Positions 41,150 through 51,959 of a stretch of 64,000 bases of DNA are shown piece after piece. Numbering within the stretch: the first letter of the stretch is position 1; each line of letters starts with the position of its first letter. Where the stretch lies: positions 44,743,815 through 44,807,814 of the forward strand of contig CM055111.1 in NCBI GenBank assembly GCA_029204225.1, in the 5' to 3' direction. The notes beneath the pieces are model-generated. The model was not told where the DNA came from and searched no databases. It was given only the letters and a program-made list of their open reading frames with translations. The DNA is from Diphasiastrum complanatum. Its lineage: Eukaryota; Streptophyta; Lycopodiopsida; Lycopodiales; Lycopodiaceae. The position numbers and the translations under genes are program-made.

Positions 41150-41660
41150 ATGAACACACTCTTGAGAAATCCTCCTGCGGAAATTCAGATTTTCGTTAGC
41201 CCAAATCTTAGACTCCAACGAGAATTATCTATCACAAGTGTGATGGATGTAAAGACTACATTTCTAAATGGTTTCATCCACGAAGATATCTACATGTGAC
41301 AACCAGAAGGTTATATTGTTGAAGGTCTAGAAGATCGAGTCTATAAGATTCGTAAAACTTTTTATGGACTTAAGCAGGCACCTAGAGCCTGGTTTCAGCG
41401 AATTAATGATTATCTTTGTAGATCGATTTTCATTTGAATGTTGCTTACTCGAATGTCTACATCAAACATGATGGTCCAAACTACATTATTATTACACTTT
41501 ATGTAGATGATTGTTTGCTTTTAAGCAATTCTAACTCTCTGTTGGAAATTACTAAGTCGAATCTTTGTAAAGAATTCAACATGATAGATCTAGGACCAGT
41601 TCATTATTTACTTGATATTTAGATCTTACGTGATCATCAAGAAGACATTCTTTCTAAGTT
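41150..41660 (+). pseudogene. Ty1/copia reverse transcriptase fragment
   Basis: Plus strand: SVMDVKTTFLNGFIHEDIYM, a stop, then QPEGYIVEGLEDRVYKIRK, TFYGLKQAPRAWFQRINDYL; after a shift near 41430, IIITLYVDDCLLLSNSNS and FNMIDLGPVHYLLDI. The active site LYVDD is intact. This is one of the few retroelement pieces on the plus strand in 15-48 kb. Confidence 0.85.
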
Positions 41661-43322
41661 AGCAGAGGTACTTGCAAAACATTTTGAAATTTTTTGGAAT
41701 GCTCAAATAAAAGCCAATTGATTTGCCAATGGATCTAGGACTTAGACTTAGTATTCAATGTAATTAATACACGAATGAAATCTATAAATAGATCATCCAA
41801 GCATAGATTATTGGTTGCTCCGTCTGTGACACGCATTATTTGAGCCTCCCAATTACGCCATCAATTTTTGGTTGTAATTGCTATTTGGATGTGCTTCAGT
41901 TTAATATAGCAGCAACACGTTTCTATTTGTGTACAACGTAGATGAATGCTTGTTGTGATTGAATGCACTTTCATTGTTGTTTGATTATGCTTGTATACTC
42001 ACTTTGATCAGAACACGGACGTCTACGACTCCTCAGTTTTTAATCAGACGATGGCTGTCTTTGATGCCTAAGGAACTCGCGATATCATACTGCTCTTCCA
42101 TTTATTTCAGAACTATATTTCACATTGAATCTGATTTCAGTAGTACCACACACAAACCATCTCTAATCTCTTCGGTGGACTATACTCTTGTTTTAGAGTA
42201 TGAATTAATTTTTAAGATCCTGTTGGGCAATCAGAACACATAAAGTTGTGACTATCTTTAGCACAAGGTGTCTATTAGACTGTTTTTGCACCTAGCAGCC
42301 GATTAGAATGGGAGAGCTGCTCCGTAGTATTCCTGCTCTCTTCTCCATTCTCGTCCTTCCTTCTACCTTGCCCCCATCACTTACGGGCGGCTATGATGGG
42401 CAATATTCAACGGATTGATTTCAACCAGTTCCAAGCACCACCAATCACGGAGGGCACCGCAATACCTCTCGCTTAATATCAGAAGTTAACTTAGGTACTG
42501 ATGGCAAACCAAACGCAAGCACAACAATTGCAATATGCCATTCTAGCCAATCAAACCACGCTCAATGCACAAATTGAGGAGCTAGAAGGATAACTAAAAA
42601 CATTATGCCAGCGACTACCAGAATTACACACAAAGCATGAAGAAACACGTGCCAAACACCATAGACAATAGGATGTAGAAAATGATGGTCTTGGACCTTT
42701 TCGCTACACATGACATCAATGGGATAATCCAGAGTATCACTTGGCAATGGTGGAACCTCAAAGCACACAAGGGGGTACTACCATGAACCATAAACGGAGT
42801 ATAAGGGAAGCTCCTTAAATCCTACTTACAAATCACAAACACAATGGATAACATACTATGGAAAAACCACCCAACCAAGTAGAAGCATCCAATCAAACTC
42901 TAGAAGCCTCACCCCCAAGCCAAGGAACAAGAAGCATGAATATAGAGTGAGAACCTGGCAATGAATCCAAAACCATGATGAGGAGAAGGGCGAGTTTGGA
43001 CCCAATATATAGAGCCAAAAGCAACCTGGGCACATAGCCATGCATAGCCCTAAGTTCCCTATTCATAGATTCACCTAGAATAGAGTCCTAAGCATGGACC
43101 AACTATTCATAGAATTGCCATTGATAGCTCTATACATGCATACACTGTCTTATACCTTGTCTAAATTCCATTTAGTGTGTTATGGGACTCACAAGCATAT
43201 TAGTTACTTTCGGGTCACGTCTAGTATGACGTGGCATAACTAACAGCTTGTTTCACTAGAGTACCGTGTATCCAAGACTAGGAGTATACTGGATCCTATG
43301 CACTGGTCATGGACATAACATT
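41661..43322. other. unassigned stretch; right part is probably the chromovirus 3' LTR
   Basis: 41661-42380 shows nothing recognisable. 42390-42780 reads in broken plus-strand frames as a Gln/Ala-rich peptide (ANQTQAQQLQYAILANQTTL) that may be gag-like. From 43322 downward on the minus strand the sequence begins TGTTATGTCCATGACC directly after a polypurine tract, and CTATATATTGGG near 43011 could be the LTR TATA box. The far LTR end cannot be set. Confidence 0.4.
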
Positions 43323-43348
43323 CTTCCCTCCTTAAACTGCTTCAATCC

Positions 43349-44080
43349 TTAGAAGCTAAACTTCGGAAAATTCTTCTTTATGCTATCAACTCTCTCCCAC
43401 GAATCACCATCCTCAATATGACCCTTCCACCGAATTAAGCACTCAGAGATAGAACGATTTCTCAATTTTTTATCTCTGGTTCTGAGCACTTTCTCAGGTT
43501 TCAAAGGTACACTAAGCGACAAATATTCCAAATGGGATAAATCCTCATCCGATCCAAGTGTATCACCATCATGTAAACTTAGTTTCAAACGATTTACATG
43601 AAACACTGGGTGTGCAGTTGATTTTTCTTGAAGATCGAGTTCATACGCCAAAGAACCAATTCTACATACAATCATGAAAGGTCCACAATAACGGGTAGAC
43701 AGCTTATAATGCTTCCATGTACGTAACGTCTTATAATCTTTTGGAATCCTAAGATATACCCAGTCATCAATTTTAAAATCTCTTGGAGATCTGTTAAGAT
43801 CGGTATAGTGTTTAGCTCTATCCTGAGCACTACGGATACTATCCTTAGCCACTTGCAACATCTCTTGCATATCATGCAAAAAATCAGCAACCTTCTGGAT
43901 CTTAACAATCTTCATCTCAACATTTATTGGAGATCTAGGTTGAAAACCGTACATAAGCATAAAAGGACTGTAACCTATAGCAAAATGTTTTCTACTATTA
44001 TATACAAACTCAACTAGTGGGAGATAATCTTCCCAATGAGATTGCCTGTGAGAAACATATGTCCTCAAGATATCTTCCAT
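43349..44080 (-). CDS. chromovirus integrase C-terminus and chromodomain
   Basis: 243 open codons: MEDILRTYVSHRQSHWEDYL, EFVYNSRKHFAIGYSPFMLM, DWVYLRIPKDYKTLRTWKHY, then GPFMIVCRIGSLAYELDL (GPY/F-type region). The chromodomain end is ISECLIRWKGHIEDGDSWER followed by VDSIKKNFPKF. In active relatives the chromodomain steers insertion toward marked histones. Confidence 0.9.
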   Translation of the reverse strand: MEDILRTYVSHRQSHWEDYLPLVEFVYNSRKHFAIGYSPFMLMYGFQPRSPINVEMKIVKIQKVADFLHDMQEMLQVAKDSIRSAQDRAKHYTDLNRSPRDFKIDDWVYLRIPKDYKTLRTWKHYKLSTRYCGPFMIVCRIGSLAYELDLQEKSTAHPVFHVNRLKLSLHDGDTLGSDEDLSHLEYLSLSVPLKPEKVLRTRDKKLRNRSISECLIRWKGHIEDGDSWERVDSIKKNFPKFSF

Positions 44081-44799
44081 AGTTTGATAGTCCTTTTTGT
44101 CTGGCCATCTGATTCAGGATGATCAGAAGAACTTAAACTCAAAGAAGTTTTCAGTTTATGGAAAACTGCTGACCAAAAGTGACATGTGAACTTAGGATCT
44201 CTATCACTAACAATGTCACTGGGCAGACCATACAACCGAAATAATCTTTCAACAAAGATCTGGGCTAATCCAGAAGCCTTTATAGTTGACTTGACTGGTA
44301 TGAATGCAACTAACTTAGTTAACCCAACCCAAATAGAATCATTTTGCCATTGGGTCTTTGGAAGTCCAACTACAAAATCCATAGATATGCTTTCCCATTT
44401 CTTATCAAGAATATCTAATGGATGCAACAAACCACCGGCCTTATGGCATTCAGCCTTTGCTAGTTGACAGGGTTTGCATTTAACAACATATGACTCGACA
44501 TATGGCTTGAGATTTGGCCAATAAAACTCCCTCTTAACCAAGTCTAGAGTCTTGTGTATACCGAGATGTCCTGCACAGGGTATGTCATGACATTCAAACA
44601 AAATCTTACGTTTGAGCTCATCATCACCAGGTACGCAAACTTTCTCATTCCGAAATAGTAATCCATCTTGAATGGTGAACTGTTCCACAATCTTCTTATC
44701 TTTCTTAGTTAGTTCCTTGTGTTTCTGACTCAACACTGTCCACATTTCTTCCGGTCTGAACAATGTTCCAAATATGACTAAAATGGAAGTTTGATTCAT
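44065..44799 (-). CDS. chromovirus integrase
   Basis: 244 open codons: H2C2 zinc finger (FECHDIPCAGHLGIHKTLDL, then KCKPCQLAKAECH), core with WESISMDFVVGLPKT, GLPSDIVSDRDPKFTCHFW and SSSDHPESDGQTKRTIK. The catalytic D (MDFV) and D (SDRD) are present. The Glu position normally in 'DGQTER.N' reads DGQTKRT, a Glu-to-Lys change. The frame is then broken at about 44070. Confidence 0.9.
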   Translation of the reverse strand: MNQTSILVIFGTLFRPEEMWTVLSQKHKELTKKDKKIVEQFTIQDGLLFRNEKVCVPGDDELKRKILFECHDIPCAGHLGIHKTLDLVKREFYWPNLKPYVESYVVKCKPCQLAKAECHKAGGLLHPLDILDKKWESISMDFVVGLPKTQWQNDSIWVGLTKLVAFIPVKSTIKASGLAQIFVERLFRLYGLPSDIVSDRDPKFTCHFWSAVFHKLKTSLSLSSSDHPESDGQTKRTIKLWKIS

Positions 44800-45215
44800 A
44801 TTTTCCTCTCAGCAAAAGATATAGATCCGTAGAAATTTGGGTGAATGACAACTCATTCAGTTCACCTATCTGACTAAGAGCATCTGCAACTTGATTAGAG
44901 CTGCCTCTTATGTAACGGATTTCATGATCGAATTCTTGCATCAATTCAGCCCATCGATATTTTCTCCCCCGAAGATCATGTTGATTACAAAAATATTTAA
45001 GAGGCTGGTGATCCGTATACACTACAAACTTACTACCATACAAGTGCATGGATTACAGCAAACAATTCCTTTTCCTGCATAGTATAACGCAATTGAGGAC
45101 CAGTGAATTTTTTGCTCTCAAACGCTAGTGGCCTATCCATTTGTAATAGAACCGCTCCAATTGCAACATCACTTGCGTCCGTTCTCACGACGTAAGGTAA
45201 ATCTGGATTTGCAAT
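44705..45215 (-). pseudogene. chromovirus RNase H
   Basis: After a TAA at about 45208, the minus strand continues ANPDLPYVVRTDASDVAIGA and FTGPQLRYTMQEKELFAVI, then in another frame (45049-44705) LYGSKFVVYTDHQPLKYFCN, YIRGSSNQVADALSQ. Catalytic TDAS and TDH segments are present. Confidence 0.85.
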
Positions 45216-46043
45216 TTATAACATGGGAGCTGAAACAATCATTGTTTTAAGTCTCTCGAAACATTGATTCAATTTCTCATTCCAAACAACAGGCGGACTA
45301 GGTTGATTCCTCGTTTTCTTTTTATTAACAAAACCTTTTGTCAGATTATTAAGCGGTGCTGCTAACTTAGCATAATCCTCAATAAATCTCTTGAAGAAAA
45401 GTGTAAAACCTAAGAATGACTTTACTTGCCTCACAGTTCCCGGAATTGGCCACTCAATCACAATCTTGATTTTATCCTTGTCAATCTTGATCTCATTTAC
45501 TGTGATCTTATGACCGAGATAAAGCAACTCTTGCTTAAAGAGTTCACACTTGGACTCTTTAGCGTAGAGTAACTCCTGACGAAGTTTCATCAAGACGATC
45601 TTTAAGTGTTCTACATGTTCCACCAAGTATTTACTGTAAACGAGAATATCGTCTAAGAATACAACCACAAACTTCCCCAAATATGGACGAAATAAATCGT
45701 TCATCATTTGTTGGAACGTTGCTGGCGCATTCGTTAATCCAAATGGCAACACTAAGAATTCATAATGACCAAATCTAGAACAAAATCCTATCTTTTGGAC
45801 ATCTTCCGACTTAATTCTTATTTGATGGTACCCTGTCCTAAGATAAATCTTGGTGAAATACCGAGCTCCACCCAAGCGATCTACAAGGTCATCCATCTTG
45901 GTTAATGGATATTTATTTTTGATAGTCAATTTATTAAGACCCTTGTAATCCACACACATCTGGAAACCTCCATCTTTCTTCGCTTTAAGAAGAACAGGAG
46001 CATCCCGTGGTGATTTACTAGGTTGTATATGTCCCATCCTCAA
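45216..46043 (-). CDS. chromovirus reverse transcriptase
   Basis: 275 open codons: APVLLKAKKDGGFQMCVDYK, LNKLTIKNKYPLTKMDDLVD, FTKIYLRTGYHQIRI, then FVVVFLDDILVYSK with the F-L-D-D active site, and the RNase H connection. The first catalytic Asp position (usually F.KiDLrsGYhQ) reads IYLRTGYHQ, so D is replaced by Y, which should abolish activity. The N-terminus (46044-46150) lies behind stops. Confidence 0.9.
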   Translation of the reverse strand: MRMGHIQPSKSPRDAPVLLKAKKDGGFQMCVDYKGLNKLTIKNKYPLTKMDDLVDRLGGARYFTKIYLRTGYHQIRIKSEDVQKIGFCSRFGHYEFLVLPFGLTNAPATFQQMMNDLFRPYLGKFVVVFLDDILVYSKYLVEHVEHLKIVLMKLRQELLYAKESKCELFKQELLYLGHKITVNEIKIDKDKIKIVIEWPIPGTVRQVKSFLGFTLFFKRFIEDYAKLAAPLNNLTKGFVNKKKTRNQPSPPVVWNEKLNQCFERLKTMIVSAPML

Positions 46044-46154
46044 ATAGTTTTCTATTTGATTTGAAATCTATGCCTCCTCTTTCTGAGAAAACCTATAAGG
46101 TTGTCTAGAGACATGTGACTCCCTGGAATTAGTTCAATCCTGTGGTCTACTGAC

Positions 46155-47482
46155 CTAGACGGTGGTAAACCATGAGGTAGAAAATTTACAACCATTTAGA
46201 TTCATTTCAAGAACATCCACAACTGGAATAGCACATATTGAAAAAACTTCATACTCAGAATAATCCAATGTTTCCATTTCATTAACTGTAGAAATATGAT
46301 CCAACGGACGTACAACATTATTGCCAAATAATGTAACTACCTTATCACCCTCCTTGAAACTGAGAACATGCTTCTCAAAATCAATCAACAGAGAAGGCGA
46401 TTTACCAAATAACCATTTGTAACCTAAGGTACGGGCTAAGTCTAAAACATGAAAATTAACTAATTTTGTGTGTCCTTGCATCAAAACTGGGAGCTTCGGG
46501 ACTTTTATGTTCCAAGTCTCCAACTTTGCTCCTGAAGCTAGATAAATTTTATATCTATGATTGTTGGCTTCAGTTTCCAAGCTGAGTTTCTGCACAAGAC
46601 GAGAATTAATAAAATTATGAGTTGAACCACTATCCAATAAAATACTCACTTCTTGATCTTTAACTGTGCCAATTAAACGAAAAAGTTCATTAGGCAAAAA
46701 AGAAGTAGTACTAAACAAACATTCACACTCACAATTAGTCAGGTTAATTTCCAAAGTCTTACCATTGCCCCCTGGGATCTCAATCATGTGAGCAGACACT
46801 TTCTTCCTTTCTGGACAAAATTTCATCATATGTCCAGGTTTCTTACAGACAAAACATAAGTTCTCTTCCTTAGCCTTTTTCCGAGACATAGATTTCTTAG
46901 ATCTCTTTCTCTTCGGCTTCATGGGTTCTGATGCTGCTTGATCTAATTCGTCAAAATATTTTGCTTGGTCTGGACCGCGCTTCTTACCCTTCTTGGTTTT
47001 CAAAGTGGTTGGAATTTGTGCAAATTGCTTCCTGGATGCCACCACTATGGAATCATATGCTTTCGCAATCTGAAACGCATCCTCGAGGATTTGAAGCACA
47101 TTTCGCCTGCATTCGTTCTGATAGTCGACTGGCAAGCCTAGGACAAAACTGCCAAAGTGCCAACTTCGCATCGAATGAAGGAACTCTATTCCATAGGTCC
47201 ATGAATTCCTGGATATAAGAGTCTAAACTCTTTGTACCCATCCTGCAATTCACGAACTTTAGGTAGTAGTCAACGTCATCAGCAATTACGAAAGCTTTCT
47301 TGAAAACTTCCGCAAACGCATCCCAAGTAGTTGGCTTCACCGATAAATCTCGCCACCACAATGACACTTTGCCGTGTAAGACAAGCACGATTTGAAATGT
47401 TTTCAAACATCCAAACATTTGATTGCATTTCTAAATGTGTGGACATTTTCAAAAGTTTGGTTGCTTTTTCAAAATGTTTCAA
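46155..47482 (-). pseudogene. chromovirus gag, zinc knuckle and protease
   Basis: 47418-47053 has KVSLWWRDLSVKPTTWDAFA and EVFKKAFVIADDVDYYLKFV, the retrotransposon gag core. 47171-46155 (338 aa) continues in another frame: ECRRNVLQILEDAFQIAKAY, a Lys-rich region, CFVCKKPGHMMKFC (CCHC knuckle), then VSILLDSGSTHNFINSRLV (protease active site D-S-G). The overlap of the two frames shows a frameshift near 47100. Confidence 0.9.
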
Positions 47483-47500
47483 AGTTTTCTCAAACGTTTT

Positions 47501-50275
47501 AAGTTTTATTTATAGTTTTGTTTGCTCAAAATTTACTAAAATTGTTAATATTGAAAATGTAGGTTACAATTCGGTTCCACTTTTCAACATCCGCAAGTAT
47601 TGCCAATTATTTGTATTGACTTGGATTTGATCATGTTTTTACTAGGCATTCTCTTTCTTTGCTATTGTTTTGATATAGTGTGGAGGCTGCCAAAATGCCC
47701 TAAATTTGGCAAGTTTTTCAAAACCTTTTTTTGCATTGGTATCGCATGCCTTGTCACCACCACGCACTATTTTTCTTTTGCACACAGCCATGAGCAAAAG
47801 TGGCAACAATGGAGGAAGTGACAACGATCATGGTAGATCAAGGTTTGTATATGAAGATTATGTCACTGACTTAGTTGGATTCATGTTGCTAATTCTGAAT
47901 TTTTTAGGCAGTCAGGAAGGCACCACAACATGCCCTTCAGTTCTTCCACCCCTTTTCTTGGCAATGAATCTACTTTCAGCCTTCATTACAACCTGAATAT
48001 TGAAGGGGATGTAGTGAGAGATGAGAAGGGAACTATCATTGTTAATAAGCTACATTTATTATGTTTTCATCATTTTGGACAAAGATTGTTAGAAAAATGG
48101 AGGGATTAATTTGGAGAATCAAATGCAAGAGTTGTGGAAAGAATGCTCATAAAAAATAAGCCACATCAAAAGATATGAGCAAATGCATTCACCATAAGAG
48201 GGATTTCATGTAGGATGAACATCAGACATGACTGCTTGGTGTTCTAAACAAGATTAGAAGACTTGCAAGGATGAGGCCAAAGATCCAAAAAGATAACGCC
48301 TATAGAAGGATGATGTGGCGAGTTGGATGAACCATGGTATGGACAATCCTAAGCTAGGATCTAGTAGAAAGATGGGCCTACAGGCCCAAATGATATGTAA
48401 CTCATTTATATTCTAAAACTCATTCATTAGTGTCCCAATTATATCAATGTGGGAGTGACATGTATAGGGTGTAACTTGTACTTTGGCAACTAGTATCATT
48501 TTATTGAAACTGTTTAATATTCTAAATTTATTCACCTTCAGTAATTTTTAAATAGCCGAGCTATCCTTTGATTTTCTATTTTTTGACTTGTAATTCATTT
48601 TTGCTATTTTCTACAACTTCAAAGACCATTCCACAAGGCGGAGTATAACATTGTGTTTCGCTCATCATATGATGGTCTATAGAGCTAGATCATTGGGGCA
48701 TTCATCCCACATTGAGTTATATTCATCCCTATATCCATTTAATTCATATGTTCATATATCATTGGTCGACTAATAGAAATAAAACTTACGATTGTCATTT
48801 TTGCCATTTGTATTGTTGCAGGCAGGCCCAGTTGCAAGTGCAACTGTTTTAGAGGATGTGGCATCTACGGGTCATGAGAAAGGTGGCCATAATGCCTATG
48901 ATGAGTACTGGTGTAGTTTTTTTTAAGATATATTACATTTGTATTGGACATGAGGTGAAAAGCCTCACAAGATTATATATTATAAATGGTTTTGTTCGAG
49001 CATCGATCTACACATTTCAATTATTGTGATTTGATGGGTGAATTTCAATGATTTGTGATTAAATGCAATGTAACTTTCAAAAGTTTGAAACATATTAAAC
49101 TCAAATGTTTGAAACTTAATCTTTGTGGGAATTTTGTTGTGGCTTTGGTAGCCACCAATTGCCTTGAAAAAAATCCTCGCTTAGAAAACTATTCATTTAC
49201 CTAAGAGTCCATTGCTTTGATAGCAAATATATCGTTTGAAATTAAAACTTTAAGAAGCTTAAAGTCATCGACCACCTAGAGCCTAGAATAAAAATCTATA
49301 GTCATTAGCCACTTAATTTCTCACTTAATAGCTTGAAATTAAAAGCCTATAAATTGTTGAAACAAAAGTTGTGATAATAGCCTATTCCATTGTTGCTTAG
49401 GCAATTGTCAGACCATGTTAGTCGTTGGTTTTATGGCTAAAACATCTCTTATAAACAACTAGAACGATGAAAAAATTAAGGAAAGATGCACAAATGGTGT
49501 AGTTAGTAGTGTATATATGGGGGATGTATAAAGAACATGAGGGGACCGCACTCTATTGTCGACTACTTGGGCGTGGATATGGAGCCGCCTATGCGTGTTC
49601 CAAGAAACCTTAATGAGAATTCTTTGATTGTAATCCGGATTGCATTCCAAATCATGACTTGGATAGCATTTTGGATCAGAATCCGAATCTTAATGTGCAA
49701 TACCAAAAAAAAAAAATCATCGGAATGATGCATGTATAAGGACTACAACTGTAAACTTCACATAACCTCCGAGAAAATGATAATAGCCTTTGATTTCTTT
49801 TTGAAAAGTCAGCAAAGGAAGCCATTTCTTAGAACTATACATTGTGCAAAAGGCCACCTAGAGGAGGGTGTGATCTGTTGAAATTGTAAAAGCTAGCTTG
49901 TAGATTCTTGCCACATGGCACCATCTTGGTTGACCAAATGTCACCATTTCATGTACATAGTTAAGTAATTATTAGAAGTCAAAGAATTCATTTTTAAATA
50001 GGGATTATTGGCATTCTTTAAGCCCCAAGTCGAGTTCTTATAATCTAGGAGTTAGTCTAGGAGTGATTTGTGAGATTTGCCACCAACCCCATGAGTCACC
50101 AAACTCCGCCCACCAAATGAATAAGCATGTTTGGATAGGGCATTGGAGGCTAGGGTTAGGTCTGAACCTAATGTATGAAGCCCTAATCCTCAGATATGAG
50201 ATGGATAATAGCTCTTTGTGGATTATTGTACACACTTTTTGAGAAGAGCAAGATTGGGGTGACATTGTCTAATAG
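47501..50275. other. long AT-rich stretch without recognised genes
   Basis: The plus-strand frame 47706-47996 and neighbouring broken frames (47770-48350) have a protein-like look (SKSGNNGGSDNDHGRSRFVY) but no family signature. I find no LTR pair or RNA gene. 49630-49690 has a TGGATAGCATTTTGGATC(A)G-like internal repetition. Confidence 0.4.
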
Positions 50276-50645
50276 CATACCAAGTTGCAGCAGCAGCAGC
50301 AAAACTTCAAATAATTTCCTTTAAGCTCCAAAATAATGAGAACATTTTGATAAAAATTTGTTTTTTGTACTCCTCAAGCATAGGACATTCTCATTATATT
50401 TCAAAAAACGGCACACGTGATTTCAAAGGCTTTTCCAAATGATTTTAAGGTCCATATCATCAATGTCTGTGTTTGATTCAATATATAAAGATCATCATCT
50501 AAATCCTCACACTCCTCATTGTCGTCTTCTTCAATCTCTTCCTCATATCATATCCTAAGGCTAGGACCCATTATCATCCACTTTTGAAGTTGTTCTTGGA
50601 CAACCAAATCATATTTGCTCAATTTTATTCATTTTTCGCATCTAC

Positions 50646-51758
50646 TTAATCAACGTTGCTGCCGATCTTGTCCTCTTTTCTTATCATACAAAGCTCAGCA
50701 AAACGAGAATTGAAATCTATGAGAGGGCTCCTTTCCTTAAGTGTTGAGCCTTCATACGCCTGCTTGAGGAACAATGTATATACATCTCCTTTCAATGAAA
50801 CATAGAAAATACCTTGGTGTTGCAGCAGCAGCGCCTGCACCTGCTGCGGCAATCGCAATTCCTTTCTAAAAAGTAAAATGTGATTCGCAACTGCCCTCTT
50901 CTGCAATGTTAAGCTCAAAAACTCATGAACTAGAGCAACTGTCCTCTTCTCCAATTCAAGAATATTTTGCCCTAGACCCCTAGCATCGTCGTATGGTGAA
51001 GGGAAAGGTAGGTTTTGAAAGTGATCAATCGACTCCCGCAACTTCTTTCGACGTGTGTAGCCGTTCGGGATGCCAATCCTAAACCCATAATCTGTATGCT
51101 CACCAATTAGATTATCAGAGTCATCAAGTCCCTCTTTGATCTGCCTCTCTCTTGCTGTAACTGCCAAAGAGGGATCCCATTCAATGAGCTCCAACAAAGT
51201 GCCATTGCTACCCTCGTCCAAAACCCTAAAGAATTGAGGGTATTTATGGACTAAATTTGTGCGAAAGTCATCTGGAAGGCCAAATTCATGGTTGAGTTGG
51301 CATAACTTATCCATTGAGAGCCGCCAATTCGCCGACATCATGAGCAGCTTTCTCAAAGCCTCCACCAGCACGGGTTCATGCACATCCTTCCTGTATCGCC
51401 TCTCTGCGTCCAAAAGATTCTGCACCTCATCTCTCAACTCCATCCAAAGCAGACTGTCTTCATCCTTGATGATATTGAAAACCCTAGGGTAGGTTGCAGC
51501 CAAAAAGGCCAATCTTTTAGAGCTAGAAAGCCCCATTTTATGTCTCAGTTGGCCTACATTATGACATTTTCCCTCTGAAAGTATGTCCTTCATTCTGAGA
51601 GCCATTTTCTGGTTCTTCTCAAGAATGAGCAGATTATCAAGGTCATTGCTCTTGACCCTTTTCACACAATGCTTGTTGCTTGAAGCTAATCTGATCAGTT
51701 TGTTAGCATAGAAAAAGGTGGAAGCTCTATGAAACGGATGCCGTGATGCTGGACCCAT
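50646..51758 (-). CDS. PORR-domain (plant organelle RNA recognition) protein
   Basis: An intact 370-codon single-exon gene, the only undamaged host-type gene in the window. Residues 1-30 are Arg/Ser-rich with few acids, as expected of a mitochondrial or plastid transit peptide. The PORR domain starts at about residue 33 (KRVKSNDLDNLL) and runs to about 350, with characteristic segments KMGLSSSKRLAFLAATYPRV, LRKLLMMSANWRLSMDKLCQ, HEFGLPDDFRTNLVHKYPQF, LPFPSPYDDARGL, LVHEFLSLTLQKRAVANHIL and QHQGIFYVSLKGDVYTLFLK. Known family members (WTF1, RPD1, WTF9) bind organelle group II introns and aid splicing or RNA processing. The exact subfamily is not assignable here. The stop is TAA at 50646-50648. 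Confidence 0.93.
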   Translation of the reverse strand: MGPASRHPFHRASTFFYANKLIRLASSNKHCVKRVKSNDLDNLLILEKNQKMALRMKDILSEGKCHNVGQLRHKMGLSSSKRLAFLAATYPRVFNIIKDEDSLLWMELRDEVQNLLDAERRYRKDVHEPVLVEALRKLLMMSANWRLSMDKLCQLNHEFGLPDDFRTNLVHKYPQFFRVLDEGSNGTLLELIEWDPSLAVTARERQIKEGLDDSDNLIGEHTDYGFRIGIPNGYTRRKKLRESIDHFQNLPFPSPYDDARGLGQNILELEKRTVALVHEFLSLTLQKRAVANHILLFRKELRLPQQVQALLLQHQGIFYVSLKGDVYTLFLKQAYEGSTLKERSPLIDFNSRFAELCMIRKEDKIGSNVD

Positions 51759-51901
51759 ACTCTTAAGATTCTCCTACCGATCAAATCCATAAATGCAAGT
51801 CTCCTAATGAAGATTTGATCAGTTGGTGCGAGTTCCAATAGTGACTACGATATTCCTTCCAATAAACAAAGGATTCGGTTGTAAATGGAGTCCGACAGAT
51901 A

Positions 51902-51904
<3 letters not shown>

Positions 51905-51941
<37 letters not shown>
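51905..51941. promoter_or_regulatory. (CT)n tract upstream of the PORR gene
   Basis: 37 bases of CT on the plus strand, so GA on the PORR coding strand, about 150 bases upstream of its ATG. GA/CT tracts are common in plant promoters and 5' UTRs; a regulatory role here is only inferred. Confidence 0.5.
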
Positions 51942-51945
<4 letters not shown>

Positions 51946-51959
51946 ACCTCAATATATTC

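Larger units (their letters stand above)
43323..47500 (-). mobile_element. Ty3/gypsy chromovirus, all domains but broken frames
   Basis: Minus-strand order: gag, zinc knuckle, protease, RT, RNase H, integrase, chromodomain, polypurine tract TTTAAGGAGGGAAGAA at about 43323-43338, then LTR start. The 5' LTR and primer site are not recognised above 47500. At least four frame breaks, so it cannot be autonomous as read. Confidence 0.85.
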
